DNA from: Citrobacter freundii
GTDB lineage: Bacteria; Bacteroidota; Bacteroidia; Chitinophagales; Chitinophagaceae
Assembly: GCA_003243445.1 (NCBI GenBank)
Contig: QFQQ01000105.1
Coordinates: forward strand, 1-14,538
Reading direction: 5' to 3'
Length of the DNA stretch: 14,538 nucleotides
Below are positions 1 to 4,863 of this stretch, piece after piece. Within the stretch, counting starts at the first letter, position 1; each line of letters opens with the position of its first letter. A model generated the notes under the pieces. That model was not told the origin of the DNA. It searched no databases and was given only the letters and a program-made list of their open reading frames with translations. The position numbers and the translations under genes were made by a program.

Positions 1-144
1 CTGGTTTGTAACGAATTTATCTGAAGCAGTCGCTGTAATAATTTTATTCCTTGTTCCTGTTGAGATTTCCTTGTTAGCTTTTCTCTCTGATAATTTTTTT
101 TCGGACCATTCTGCCCAAGGGCTTACTCAATAAAGGTAATGTTT
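1..144 (+). promoter_or_regulatory. AT-rich 5' leader of the cold-shock gene
   Basis: No gene is seen here. The stretch is AT-rich with pyrimidine runs and leads directly into the cold-shock gene. cspA-family mRNAs are known to have long structured 5' leaders (about 150 bases) that control translation in the cold, and this stretch is long enough to be most of one. An extended -10-like element (TG at 34-35, then AATAAT at 37-42) is a weak promoter candidate; the real promoter could lie upstream of the window. The end of the leader, TAAAGGTAAT before the start codon, resembles the cspA-family translation start region. I could not identify a canonical cold box. Confidence 0.4.
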
Positions 145-357
145 ATGTCTAATAAAATGACTGGTTTAGTTAAATGGTTTAATCCTGAAAAAGGTTTTGG
201 TTTTATCACTCCAAAAGATGGTAGTAAAGATGTGTTTGTTCACTTCTCTGCTATCCAGAGTAATGATTTCAAGACGTTGAATGAGAATCAGGAAGTTGAA
301 TTTAGTGTTGAACAGGGACCTAAAGGCCCCACGGCAGTTAATGTCGTGGCTGTATAA
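145..357 (+). CDS. cspI: cold-shock protein, CspI/CspG type
   Basis: This 70-residue protein is a single cold-shock domain (an OB-fold that binds single-stranded RNA and DNA), the usual length for enterobacterial CspA-family proteins. RNP1 (KGFGFI, about residues 16-21) and RNP2 (VFVHF, about 30-34) are intact. The sequence NPEKGFGFITPKDGSKDVFV and the ending GPKGP...V are closest, from memory, to E. coli CspI of the Qin prophage, and next to CspG. CspA-family proteins act as RNA chaperones that melt cold-stabilised mRNA structure in the cytoplasm. An ATG at 139 is in frame but lies only 2 bases from the AAGG at 133-136. The ATG at 145 has an 8-base spacing and gives the family N-terminus MSNKMTGLVKWF, so I use it. 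A zinc-ribbon gene follows 10 bases after the stop, probably on the same mRNA. The symbol marks the likely ortholog; cspG is the alternative. Confidence 0.93.
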   Translation: MSNKMTGLVKWFNPEKGFGFITPKDGSKDVFVHFSAIQSNDFKTLNENQEVEFSVEQGPKGPTAVNVVAV

Positions 358-367
358 GGTAACTGTT

Positions 368-556
368 ATTACTAATAATATTCACTTCAGATGTCCGTGT
401 TGCCACGGATCTCAGTACCGAACGTCAAACTTTGATGTTACTGAAAAAAATCCTTTCGGAGCAAAATGTATTTTTTGCAAATCAACAATGATTACATTTG
501 ATAATATTGCACTGTACATTCGTTCTGGTCAGTCTTCGTTAGAATTCAGAAAATAA
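368..556 (+). CDS. ynfQ: AUU-initiated zinc-ribbon cold-shock microprotein (YnfQ/YmcF family)
   Basis: This 62-residue frame contains CPCC (residues 9-12) and CIFC (about 37-40), a four-cysteine zinc-ribbon pattern. With CHGSQYRTS and NPFGAKCIFCKS it matches the E. coli cold-shock microproteins YnfQ and YmcF, encoded just downstream of cspI and cspG. Those were reported to start at ATT codons. The same arrangement is visible here: a Shine-Dalgarno AAGG at 356-359, overlapping the cspI stop codon, lies 8 bases before ATT at 368. There is no ATG, GTG or TTG at that spacing. The in-frame ATG at 281 is inside the cold-shock gene and would give a non-homologous extension. The gene is probably co-transcribed and translationally coupled with the upstream gene and ends at a terminator (562-584). 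The molecular function is unknown; nucleic-acid binding is an inference from the zinc ribbon. Confidence 0.85.
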   Translation: MTNNIHFRCPCCHGSQYRTSNFDVTEKNPFGAKCIFCKSTMITFDNIALYIRSGQSSLEFRK

Positions 557-561
557 ATTTC

Positions 562-584
562 AGGCTCCTTATGGAGCCTTTTTT
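562..584 (+). terminator. intrinsic terminator after the csp-ynfQ unit
   Basis: A perfect 7-bp stem (AGGCTCC 562-568 with GGAGCCT 573-579) has a TTAT loop and is followed by a T run to 584. It lies 5 bases after the zinc-ribbon stop codon and would end the two-gene cold-shock transcript. Confidence 0.88.
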
Positions 585-629
585 GTATGCTGAACCGACA
601 ATCTCTGTAAGAGACATCACGGTAAAATT

Positions 630-860
630 ATGAAAAAAGTCATCGTTTTTTTTAATGCAGAACCAGCAGTTGTTGTAACCGTAATGAAAGGTATTACTAC
701 GATAATGCGTGAGTTTCCCAATGGGGAAAAAGCACACCTACCCGTGATGTCAGCGGGATTTCCATCTCTGACAGGAGACCATAAAATAGTTTATGTAGCC
801 TCTGATCGTGATGTCAGTTCAGAAGAGATCCTCGAGGCAGCCTCGAAGCTTTTGAAATGA
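630..860 (+). CDS. small protein of unknown function in the cold-shock island
   Basis: I do not recognise this 76-residue protein. It begins MKKVIVFFNAEPAVVV, probably a beta strand then a helix. It has a central polar stretch with EFPNGEKAHLPV and ends in a strand (KIVYVAS) followed by an acidic helix (SSEEILEAASKLL). The pattern suggests a small soluble alpha/beta fold; there are no cysteines, signal peptide or membrane segment. The ribosome site is weak (ACGG around 619-622). The start lies 45 bases after the terminator at 562-584, so expression needs read-through or an unrecognised promoter. As I recall, the E. coli Qin prophage has ynfN (about 51 residues, cold-induced) between its cspI/ynfQ and gnsB genes, and this gene occupies that slot but is longer. 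Orthology is a positional guess only. Coding status is supported by the ordered composition and absence of a better overlapping gene. Confidence 0.6.
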   Translation: MKKVIVFFNAEPAVVVTVMKGITTIMREFPNGEKAHLPVMSAGFPSLTGDHKIVYVASDRDVSSEEILEAASKLLK

Positions 861-949
861 GATCTGGTTGTTTCGTGACCGACCCGGATTTTAGTACAGT
901 GGTTTGTGTGGTCGCGAGCTCTTTTGCATGAAGATTGTACTGCAAACTA

Positions 950-978
950 TTGATAATTGAGTCTTTCTATTCTATCTT
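950..978 (+). promoter_or_regulatory. candidate sigma70 promoter for the gnsA/gnsB-like gene
   Basis: TTGATA (950-955, 5 of 6 consensus matches) is separated by 17 bases from TATCTT (973-978, 4 of 6). It lies in a 204-base gene-free gap and would give a leader of about 80 bases before the ATG at 1065. This was judged by eye; no other evidence. Confidence 0.4.
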
Positions 979-1064
979 TTAAACATATCAGCGCTTATAC
1001 AAGTGCTCTACGGGGAATGTAACATGCCTGGCGTTGATACGTTAGAGATCAAGAGAGGTAAACA

Positions 1065-1238
1065 ATGAACGTCGAAGATTTAAAAAGAAAAACTGAAGCG
1101 GATATTTCTGAATTCATCACAAAAAAAATTATTGAACTCAAAAAAAAGACAGGAAAAGAAGTTTCCGATATCCAGTTTAATGCTCGTGAAAAAATGACTG
1201 GGCTTGAAAGCTATGATATTAAAATCACATTAATCTAA
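1065..1238 (+). CDS. gnsB: GnsA/GnsB family protein
   Basis: This 57-residue protein begins MNVEDLKRKTEADISEFI and ends in REKMTGLESYDIKI. It matches the E. coli GnsA/GnsB family over its whole length (57 residues, with NTGKEVSEI...AREKMTGLESYD in the E. coli proteins). Extra copies of gnsA or gnsB were reported to suppress a secG null mutation and a fabA mutation and to raise unsaturated fatty acid content, so the family is linked to membrane lipid composition, though the mechanism is unclear. The first half is lysine-rich and probably helical. GAGG at 1055-1058 sits 6 bases before the ATG, and a terminator follows at 1263-1295. In E. coli gnsA neighbours cspG and gnsB neighbours cspI, so the cspI-like neighbour favours gnsB. 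The two paralogs are too alike to separate by sequence alone. Confidence 0.9.
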   Translation: MNVEDLKRKTEADISEFITKKIIELKKKTGKEVSDIQFNAREKMTGLESYDIKITLI

Positions 1239-1262
1239 TTGTTATAAGACTCAGTTCGAGTG

Positions 1263-1295
1263 AAAAAGCATTATCTTGAAAGGTAATGCTTTTTT
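1263..1295 (+). terminator. intrinsic terminator after the gns gene
   Basis: AAGCATTATC (1266-1275) pairs with GGTAATGCTT (1282-1291), with one G-T pair and a 6-base loop. An A run precedes it and Ts follow to 1295. The A run and T run could let it work in both directions. Confidence 0.87.
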
Positions 1296-1450
1296 ATTTC
1301 TGTCATAAAATTTAGAACGTTGTCAAAGCCTTCACTTCTAACCACAGATTTTCTGCTTACCTTTTAACGGGTCCTCCTTGACGATTCTGACCATCGAGGG
1401 GCAGCAGCGGCGCGGGATTTGGAGCATTTTTGATTCTTCACGCAACCATT

Positions 1451-1467
1451 TCAGCATTTGATGCTGA
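1451..1467. repeat. perfect 7-bp inverted repeat with 3-base spacer
   Basis: TCAGCAT (1451-1457) and ATGCTGA (1461-1467) form a perfect dyad around TTG. No T run follows, so it is not a terminator. It could be an operator half-pair, a small hairpin or chance. Confidence 0.5.
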
Positions 1468-1554
1468 TGACGGAACACTATCCCCGAATACACTGGGTTT
1501 GTTGCATTCTCTGATTCAAAAGAACACGGTGTGCTTCAACTTGGCTGAGCAGGC

Positions 1555-1585
1555 ATTACAGCAGACATTCACTGAGTGCCTGCGA
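1555..1585 (+). repeat. imperfect direct repeat, copy 1
   Basis: Starts ATTACAGCAG and ends ACTGAGTGCCTGCGA, the same ends as the copy at 1942-1971. The copies differ only over the few middle bases, by two substitutions and one inserted base. In one frame both encode the peptide TECLR close to a stop codon. The two copies bracket the small zinc-ribbon gene and its promoter. Confidence 0.75.
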
Positions 1586-1618
1586 CAAAGTTAAATGGCA
1601 TCAAGCATGCGATGATGA

Positions 1619-1650
1619 TTGATTAATAATTGAGCTATGCATGGTATAAT
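1619..1650 (+). promoter_or_regulatory. extended -10 promoter for the second zinc-ribbon gene
   Basis: A consensus TATAAT (1645-1650) is preceded by TG at 1642-1643, making an extended -10 element (TGGTATAAT). No good -35 is present at 17 bases; TTGATT at 1619-1624 is 20 bases away. Extended -10 promoters are known to tolerate a poor -35. A transcript starting near 1657 would have a leader of about 23 bases with AAGG at 1667-1670. Confidence 0.7.
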
Positions 1651-1679
1651 AAGCCCCATTCATTGAAAGGTTAACCACC

Positions 1680-1844
1680 ATGTCATTTTTCGATTATGCA
1701 ATGCAGCGTGTTGGGCTTGCAGCCAATACGACTGTCATGTGCCCGATATGCGGACATAAATCCACACACTCGACCACGAAAGTACGCCAACAACAGGCGT
1801 TACTTTGCCCTAAATGTAAATCGCTGTTTGTCATTCACAGATAA
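1680..1844 (+). CDS. small zinc-ribbon protein (YnfU-like)
   Basis: This 54-residue protein has two CxxC knuckles, CPIC (residues 21-24) and CPKC (about 43-46), 18 residues apart, with HKSTHSTTK between. This is a compact zinc-ribbon pattern seen in small prophage proteins. I associate it, with modest confidence, with the E. coli Qin prophage protein YnfU. The N-terminus (MSFFDYAMQRVGLAA) is likely a short amphipathic helix. The start is well supported: AAGG lies 9 bases upstream and a strong extended -10 promoter 30 bases upstream. Two terminators follow, so this is a one-gene transcription unit that should run in the lysogen. It could act on transcription or translation like other small zinc-ribbon phage proteins (for example Mu Com), but nothing in the sequence fixes the target. 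It is unrelated in sequence to the cysteine protein at 368-556 beyond the shared ribbon pattern. Confidence 0.8.
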   Translation: MSFFDYAMQRVGLAANTTVMCPICGHKSTHSTTKVRQQQALLCPKCKSLFVIHR

Positions 1845-1863
1845 CATGCGACCTGCTGAATAT

Positions 1864-1885
1864 AACCGCCTACGGGCGGTTTTTT
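1864..1885 (+). terminator. intrinsic terminator, first of a tandem pair
   Basis: AACCGCC (1864-1870) pairs with GGCGGTT (1875-1881) around a TACG loop, followed by Ts to 1885. It lies 20 bases after the zinc-ribbon stop codon. Confidence 0.9.
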
Positions 1886-1900
1886 ATTGCCATCACAAAG

Positions 1901-1922
1901 GCCACTTTCGAGTGGCTTTTTT
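1901..1922 (+). terminator. intrinsic terminator, second of a tandem pair
   Basis: GCCACT (1901-1906) pairs with AGTGGC (1911-1916) around a TTCG loop, followed by six Ts. With the previous hairpin it makes a double stop between the island and the packaging genes. Confidence 0.85.
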
Positions 1923-1941
1923 AATGGTCATCACGATGGGT

Positions 1942-1971
1942 ATTACAGCAGGAATTACTGAGTGCCTGCGA
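1942..1971 (+). repeat. imperfect direct repeat, copy 2
   Basis: Second copy of the repeat at 1555-1585, lying just after the tandem terminators and about 30 bases before the HNH gene. It starts ATTACAGCAG and ends ACTGAGTGCCTGCGA. Confidence 0.75.
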
Positions 1972-2000
1972 TAATGCTCAATATTTTTATCGGAGTGAAT

Positions 2001-2351
2001 ATGCCACCGCGCACACCGAAGGCTTGCCGTGTTCGCGGCTGTCGCAACACCACAACAGACCCATCTGGCTACTGTGAAAATCACAAAGGTGAAGGCTGGA
2101 AGTCCTACAAGCCAGGTCAATCACGGCAGCAGCGAGGATACGGAACAAAGTGGGAAGTCATCCGGGAGCGGATACTTAAGCGCGACAAAGGGCTGTGTCA
2201 GAACCATCTACGGCAGGCGATAGTGAAGCAGGCGTCCTGCGTGGACCACATCAAGGCGAAGGCCCACGGCGGTACTGATGAAGACAGCAACCTTGAAAGC
2301 CTGTGCTGGTCGTGTCACGCAGCGAAGACCGCGCGTGAGCGGCTCAAGTGA
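2001..2351 (+). CDS. phage HNH endonuclease next to terminase
   Basis: This 116-residue protein is a small HNH endonuclease of the type placed beside terminase genes. The C-terminal half carries the fold: C66, the motif C80-VDH83-I, HGG around 89-91, N97 in SNLESL, and C102-xx-C105-H106 as the second zinc knuckle and last catalytic histidine. The N-terminus has another cysteine set (C9, C14, C25) and is rich in Arg and Lys. In several phages with cohesive ends such HNH proteins work with terminase to make the specific cos cut (known for HK97-like systems). An upstream in-frame ATG at 1962 lies in the spacer repeat and has no ribosome site. The ATG at 2001 has GGAG at 1992-1995 and gives the family start MPPRTP. 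A putative cos segment follows immediately. Confidence 0.92.
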   Translation: MPPRTPKACRVRGCRNTTTDPSGYCENHKGEGWKSYKPGQSRQQRGYGTKWEVIRERILKRDKGLCQNHLRQAIVKQASCVDHIKAKAHGGTDEDSNLESLCWSCHAAKTARERLK

Positions 2352-2477
2352 TAATTAATGTCATCATCAGCCTGGGGAGGGGGAGGTCAAATCTCTGCGA
2401 CCGCGCGCTTTCCGGACTGCCCGCCTCCTCGTATTTTTATACCCGCGAAAAATGAAATTTAACCAGGAGTGTCGCTT
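2352..2477 (+). other. putative cos region between HNH and terminase genes
   Basis: This gap holds a purine tract (TGGGGAGGGGGAGG, 2373-2386), then TCAAATCTCTGCGACC, a GC-rich GCGCGC segment near 2403-2408, and a pyrimidine tract (CGCCTCCTC, 2422-2430). G-tracts followed by GTCAAATCTC are a recurring feature I associate with the HNH-TerS gap of cos phages, where the ends are cut. The position is right, but no cut site can be assigned by reading. The ribosome site of terS (AGGAG, 2465-2469) ends the gap. Confidence 0.45.
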
Positions 2478-2975
2478 ATGGCTGGAACGGCGGGGCGTTC
2501 CGGGCGTCGCCCCAAGCCAACGGCGCGCAAGGAGCTGGCAGGGAACCCCGGCAAACGAGCCCTGAATAAAGAGGAACCTGTATTCACACCGATTAAAGGC
2601 GTGGCACCACCTGACTGGTTTTCTGAGGATGAAGGTCTGCCAATGGCGGCCGTCATGTGGGAACTGACCACGAAAGAATTATGTGGACAGGGATTACTGT
2701 GTGTTACCGATCTTGCCGTACTTGAGCGCTGGTGTGTTGCCTACGAGTTCTGGCGCAGGGCGGTTAAAAATATCGCCAGAGAAGGGCTGTCTATCACTGG
2801 TGCTATGGGGGGGAAGATAAAAAACCCTGAGCTAACCGCAAAGAAAGAGCAGGAATCGGAGATGAGTTCTACCGGCTCCATGCTTGGCCTTGACCCCAGC
2901 AGTCGTCAGCGACTGATCGGCCTTGCCGGACAGAAGAAAACCTCTAACCCATTCCTGAAGATGATCAACTCATGA
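2478..2975 (+). CDS. terS: terminase small subunit, P27 family
   Basis: This 165-residue protein starts MAGTAGRSGRRPKPTARKEL, the typical basic N-terminus of P27-family small terminases. It ends with the conserved SSRQRLIGLAGQKKTSNPF region. The small subunit recognises phage DNA at the packaging start and hands it to the large subunit; the basic tail and central helices (residues about 60-110) fit that role. A GTG at 2469 is in frame but its first base is the last base of the AGGAG ribosome site. The ATG at 2478 has an 8-base spacing and is the correct start. The stop overlaps the start of the large subunit (ATGA at 2972-2975), so the two are translationally coupled, as is usual for this pair. 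It belongs to the late operon and has no local promoter that I can see. Confidence 0.93.
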   Translation: MAGTAGRSGRRPKPTARKELAGNPGKRALNKEEPVFTPIKGVAPPDWFSEDEGLPMAAVMWELTTKELCGQGLLCVTDLAVLERWCVAYEFWRRAVKNIAREGLSITGAMGGKIKNPELTAKKEQESEMSSTGSMLGLDPSSRQRLIGLAGQKKTSNPFLKMINS

Positions 2976-4705
2976 GCCGGAAATCGTACCCCAACGTAAA
3001 CGCCGCGAATCAATACGCCCGCAACGTTGTGCGGGGGAAAATCCCGGCGTGCCAGTTTGTCATTCAGGCCTGCCAGCGTCATATAGATGACATGGCGTCT
3101 GAAAAGAGTAAGAAATTTCGTTACCGCTTCGATAAAGACATGGCAGAAAAGGCTGCGAAATTTATCCAGTTATTGCCACATACAAAAGGCGAGTGGGCAT
3201 TCAAGCGGATGCCGATAACCCTGGAGGCATGGCAACTGTTTATTGTGTGCTGCGCCTTTGGCTGGGTCCAGAAAGGCTCAAAGCTTCGTCGCTTTCGCGA
3301 GGTTTACACGGAGATACCGCGTAAAAACGGGAAATCAGCTATTTCGGCGGGTGTGGCACTGTACTGTTTTACCTGTGATAACGAGTTTGGCGCTGAAGTG
3401 TATTCCGGGGCCACAACTGAAAAGCAGGCGTGGGAAGTATTCAGACCAGCTCGTCTGATGTGTAAGCGCACCCCGCTGCTGGTGGAAGCATTCGGGATCG
3501 AGGTTAATGCGTCCAACCTGAACCGGCCAGAAGATGGCGCGCGTTTTGAGCCGCTGATTGGTAATCCAGGGGACGGCGCTTCACCGCACTGTGCAATTGT
3601 TGACGAGTATCACGAACACCCAACAGATTCGCTCTACACCACAATGCTGACGGGTATGGGGGCGCGGCGACAGCCGCTGATGTGGGCGATAACGACGGCG
3701 GGTTACAACATTGAGGGTCCATGCTACGACAAACGGCGTGAAGTGATTGAGATGCTGAACGGCACAGTACCGAATGAGGAATTGTTCGGTGTGATATACA
3801 CCGTCGACGAGGGGGATGACTGGACCGATCCTAAAGTGCTGGAAAAGGCTAACCCGAATATGGGCGTGTCTGTCTATCGTGACTTTCTCCTCAGCCAGCA
3901 ACAGAGAGCTATTAATAACCCCCGTCAGGCTGGTGTATTTAAAACCAAACACCTCAACATCTGGGTTGCAGCCCGTGCTGCTTTCTACAACCAGGTTTCC
4001 TGGCAGAACTGCGAAGATAAAACGCTTACCCTTGAGCAGTTTGAAGGTCAGCCATGTGTTCTGGCTTTTGACCTGGCGCGCAAGCTGGATATGAACAGTA
4101 TGGCGCGGTTGTTCACCAGGGAGATCGACGGTAAGACACATTACTACAGTGTTGCACCTCGTTTTTGGGTGCCTTATGACACAGTTTTCAGTGTTGAAAA
4201 AAATGAAGACCGTCGGACGGCTGAGCGTTTCCAGAAGTGGGTAGAAATGGGGCTGCTCACTGTGACAGATGGCGCTGAAGTGGATTACCGCTACATCCTT
4301 GAAGAGGCCAAAGCGGCAAATAAGCTCAACCCGGTCAGTGAGTCACCGATTGACCCATTCGGCGCGACGGGGCTTTCACATGACCTGGCTGATGAAAGCC
4401 TTAATCCGATCACTATCGTCCAGAACTACACCAATATGTCAGACCCAATGAAAGAGCTGGAAGCAGCCATCGAGTCTGGGCGTTTTCATCACGACGGCAA
4501 TCCGATTATGAGCTGGTGTATCAGCAACGTGGTCGGGAAGTATCTGCCGGGTAATGACGACGTTGTAAAACCCATTAAAGAGCAGAACGAAAACAAAATT
4601 GACGGCGCTGTAGCGCTGATTATGGCGATTGGGCGGGCAATGTTGAAAGAGCCTGGCGATTTCCTCTCATCTCTAGATCCGGACGATGACCTCTTAATCC
4701 TATGA
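2972..4705 (+). CDS. terL: terminase large subunit, Terminase_1 family
   Basis: At 577 residues this is a full-length packaging motor: ATPase in the N-terminal half, nuclease in the C-terminal half. The ATPase has a Walker A variant PRKNGKS (116-122), a Walker B strand ending IVDE (209-212) and the coupling motif AITTAG (239-244). The nuclease (RNase H-like) shows D367 in LAFDLA, D461 in DPFGA and D544 in KIDGAVAL as likely metal ligands. The protein docks on the portal, pumps DNA into the prohead and cuts the concatemer. It is coupled to terS by ATGA overlap, and another ATGA overlap at 4702 joins it to the small membrane protein gene. The frame is uninterrupted with no lost key residue visible. 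The family is shared by HK97 and SfV-type phages; identification as a large terminase is secure. Confidence 0.97.
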   Translation: MSRKSYPNVNAANQYARNVVRGKIPACQFVIQACQRHIDDMASEKSKKFRYRFDKDMAEKAAKFIQLLPHTKGEWAFKRMPITLEAWQLFIVCCAFGWVQKGSKLRRFREVYTEIPRKNGKSAISAGVALYCFTCDNEFGAEVYSGATTEKQAWEVFRPARLMCKRTPLLVEAFGIEVNASNLNRPEDGARFEPLIGNPGDGASPHCAIVDEYHEHPTDSLYTTMLTGMGARRQPLMWAITTAGYNIEGPCYDKRREVIEMLNGTVPNEELFGVIYTVDEGDDWTDPKVLEKANPNMGVSVYRDFLLSQQQRAINNPRQAGVFKTKHLNIWVAARAAFYNQVSWQNCEDKTLTLEQFEGQPCVLAFDLARKLDMNSMARLFTREIDGKTHYYSVAPRFWVPYDTVFSVEKNEDRRTAERFQKWVEMGLLTVTDGAEVDYRYILEEAKAANKLNPVSESPIDPFGATGLSHDLADESLNPITIVQNYTNMSDPMKELEAAIESGRFHHDGNPIMSWCISNVVGKYLPGNDDVVKPIKEQNENKIDGAVALIMAIGRAMLKEPGDFLSSLDPDDDLLIL

Positions 4706-4863
4706 AATCACTTATAACCGATCTTATTGGGCTTGCCGGTTTCGGTTTGCTCACGTCAGGGGTTTATCTGCGTTTTGGCCTTGCCCCTGCGCTTATGTTC
4801 GCGGGCGGCTTGATGTTGCTGGGCGCCCTGGCGATGGCCAGAAGGGGGAAGCGTGCTGCTTGA
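4702..4863 (+). CDS. small two-helix membrane protein in the packaging operon
   Basis: This 53-residue protein is not assigned to a named family. It has two hydrophobic segments (about residues 6-22 and 26-46) separated by the short turn YLRFG. The basic tail ARRGKRAA should stay in the cytoplasm, predicting a hairpin with both ends inside. It starts inside the terL stop codon (ATGA, 4702-4705) and its end overlaps the portal start by 11 bases, so it is translationally coupled on both sides. That tight fit is good evidence it is translated. Small unannotated proteins sit in this position in other enterobacterial phages with HK97-type heads, from memory. A membrane protein has no obvious part in head assembly; membrane attachment of proheads, lysis tuning or exclusion of other phages are guesses only. 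Confidence 0.72.
   Translation: MKSLITDLIGLAGFGLLTSGVYLRFGLAPALMFAGGLMLLGALAMARRGKRAA

Larger units (their letters stand above)
1296..1618. other. gene-poor spacer with remnant-like sequence
   Basis: I see no convincing gene in this stretch. A frame open from about 1391 to the TAA at 1592-1594 reads ...LSPNTLGLLHSL... and ends TFTECLRQS, but it has no ATG and no ribosome site. A perfect palindrome lies at 1451-1467, and one copy of an imperfect direct repeat at 1555-1585. The stretch may be a decayed accessory gene between the gns gene and the terminase module; that is inference. Confidence 0.45.

Noticed and set aside
281..367. N-terminal extension of the zinc-ribbon gene from the ATG at 281
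   Set aside because: It lies in another frame of the cold-shock gene, lacks a ribosome site and would add residues not seen in YnfQ/YmcF; the ATT at 368 with AAGG 8 bases upstream fits better.
546..737. 63-codon minus-strand frame across the first terminator
   Set aside because: It crosses the terminator and the start of the 630-860 gene, and shows no ribosome site or recognisable protein pattern.
1696..1974. 92-codon plus-strand frame overlapping the second zinc-ribbon gene
   Set aside because: It runs through two terminators and lacks a ribosome site; the frame at 1680-1844 has cysteine motifs, a promoter and a ribosome site.
2459..2671. minus-strand frame opposite terS
   Set aside because: A shadow of the P27 terminase frame with no start signal of its own.
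3581..4141. 186-codon minus-strand frame opposite terL
   Set aside because: Long but lies wholly inside a conserved terminase; such antisense frames are common in GC-rich coding DNA and no ribosome site or promoter is seen.
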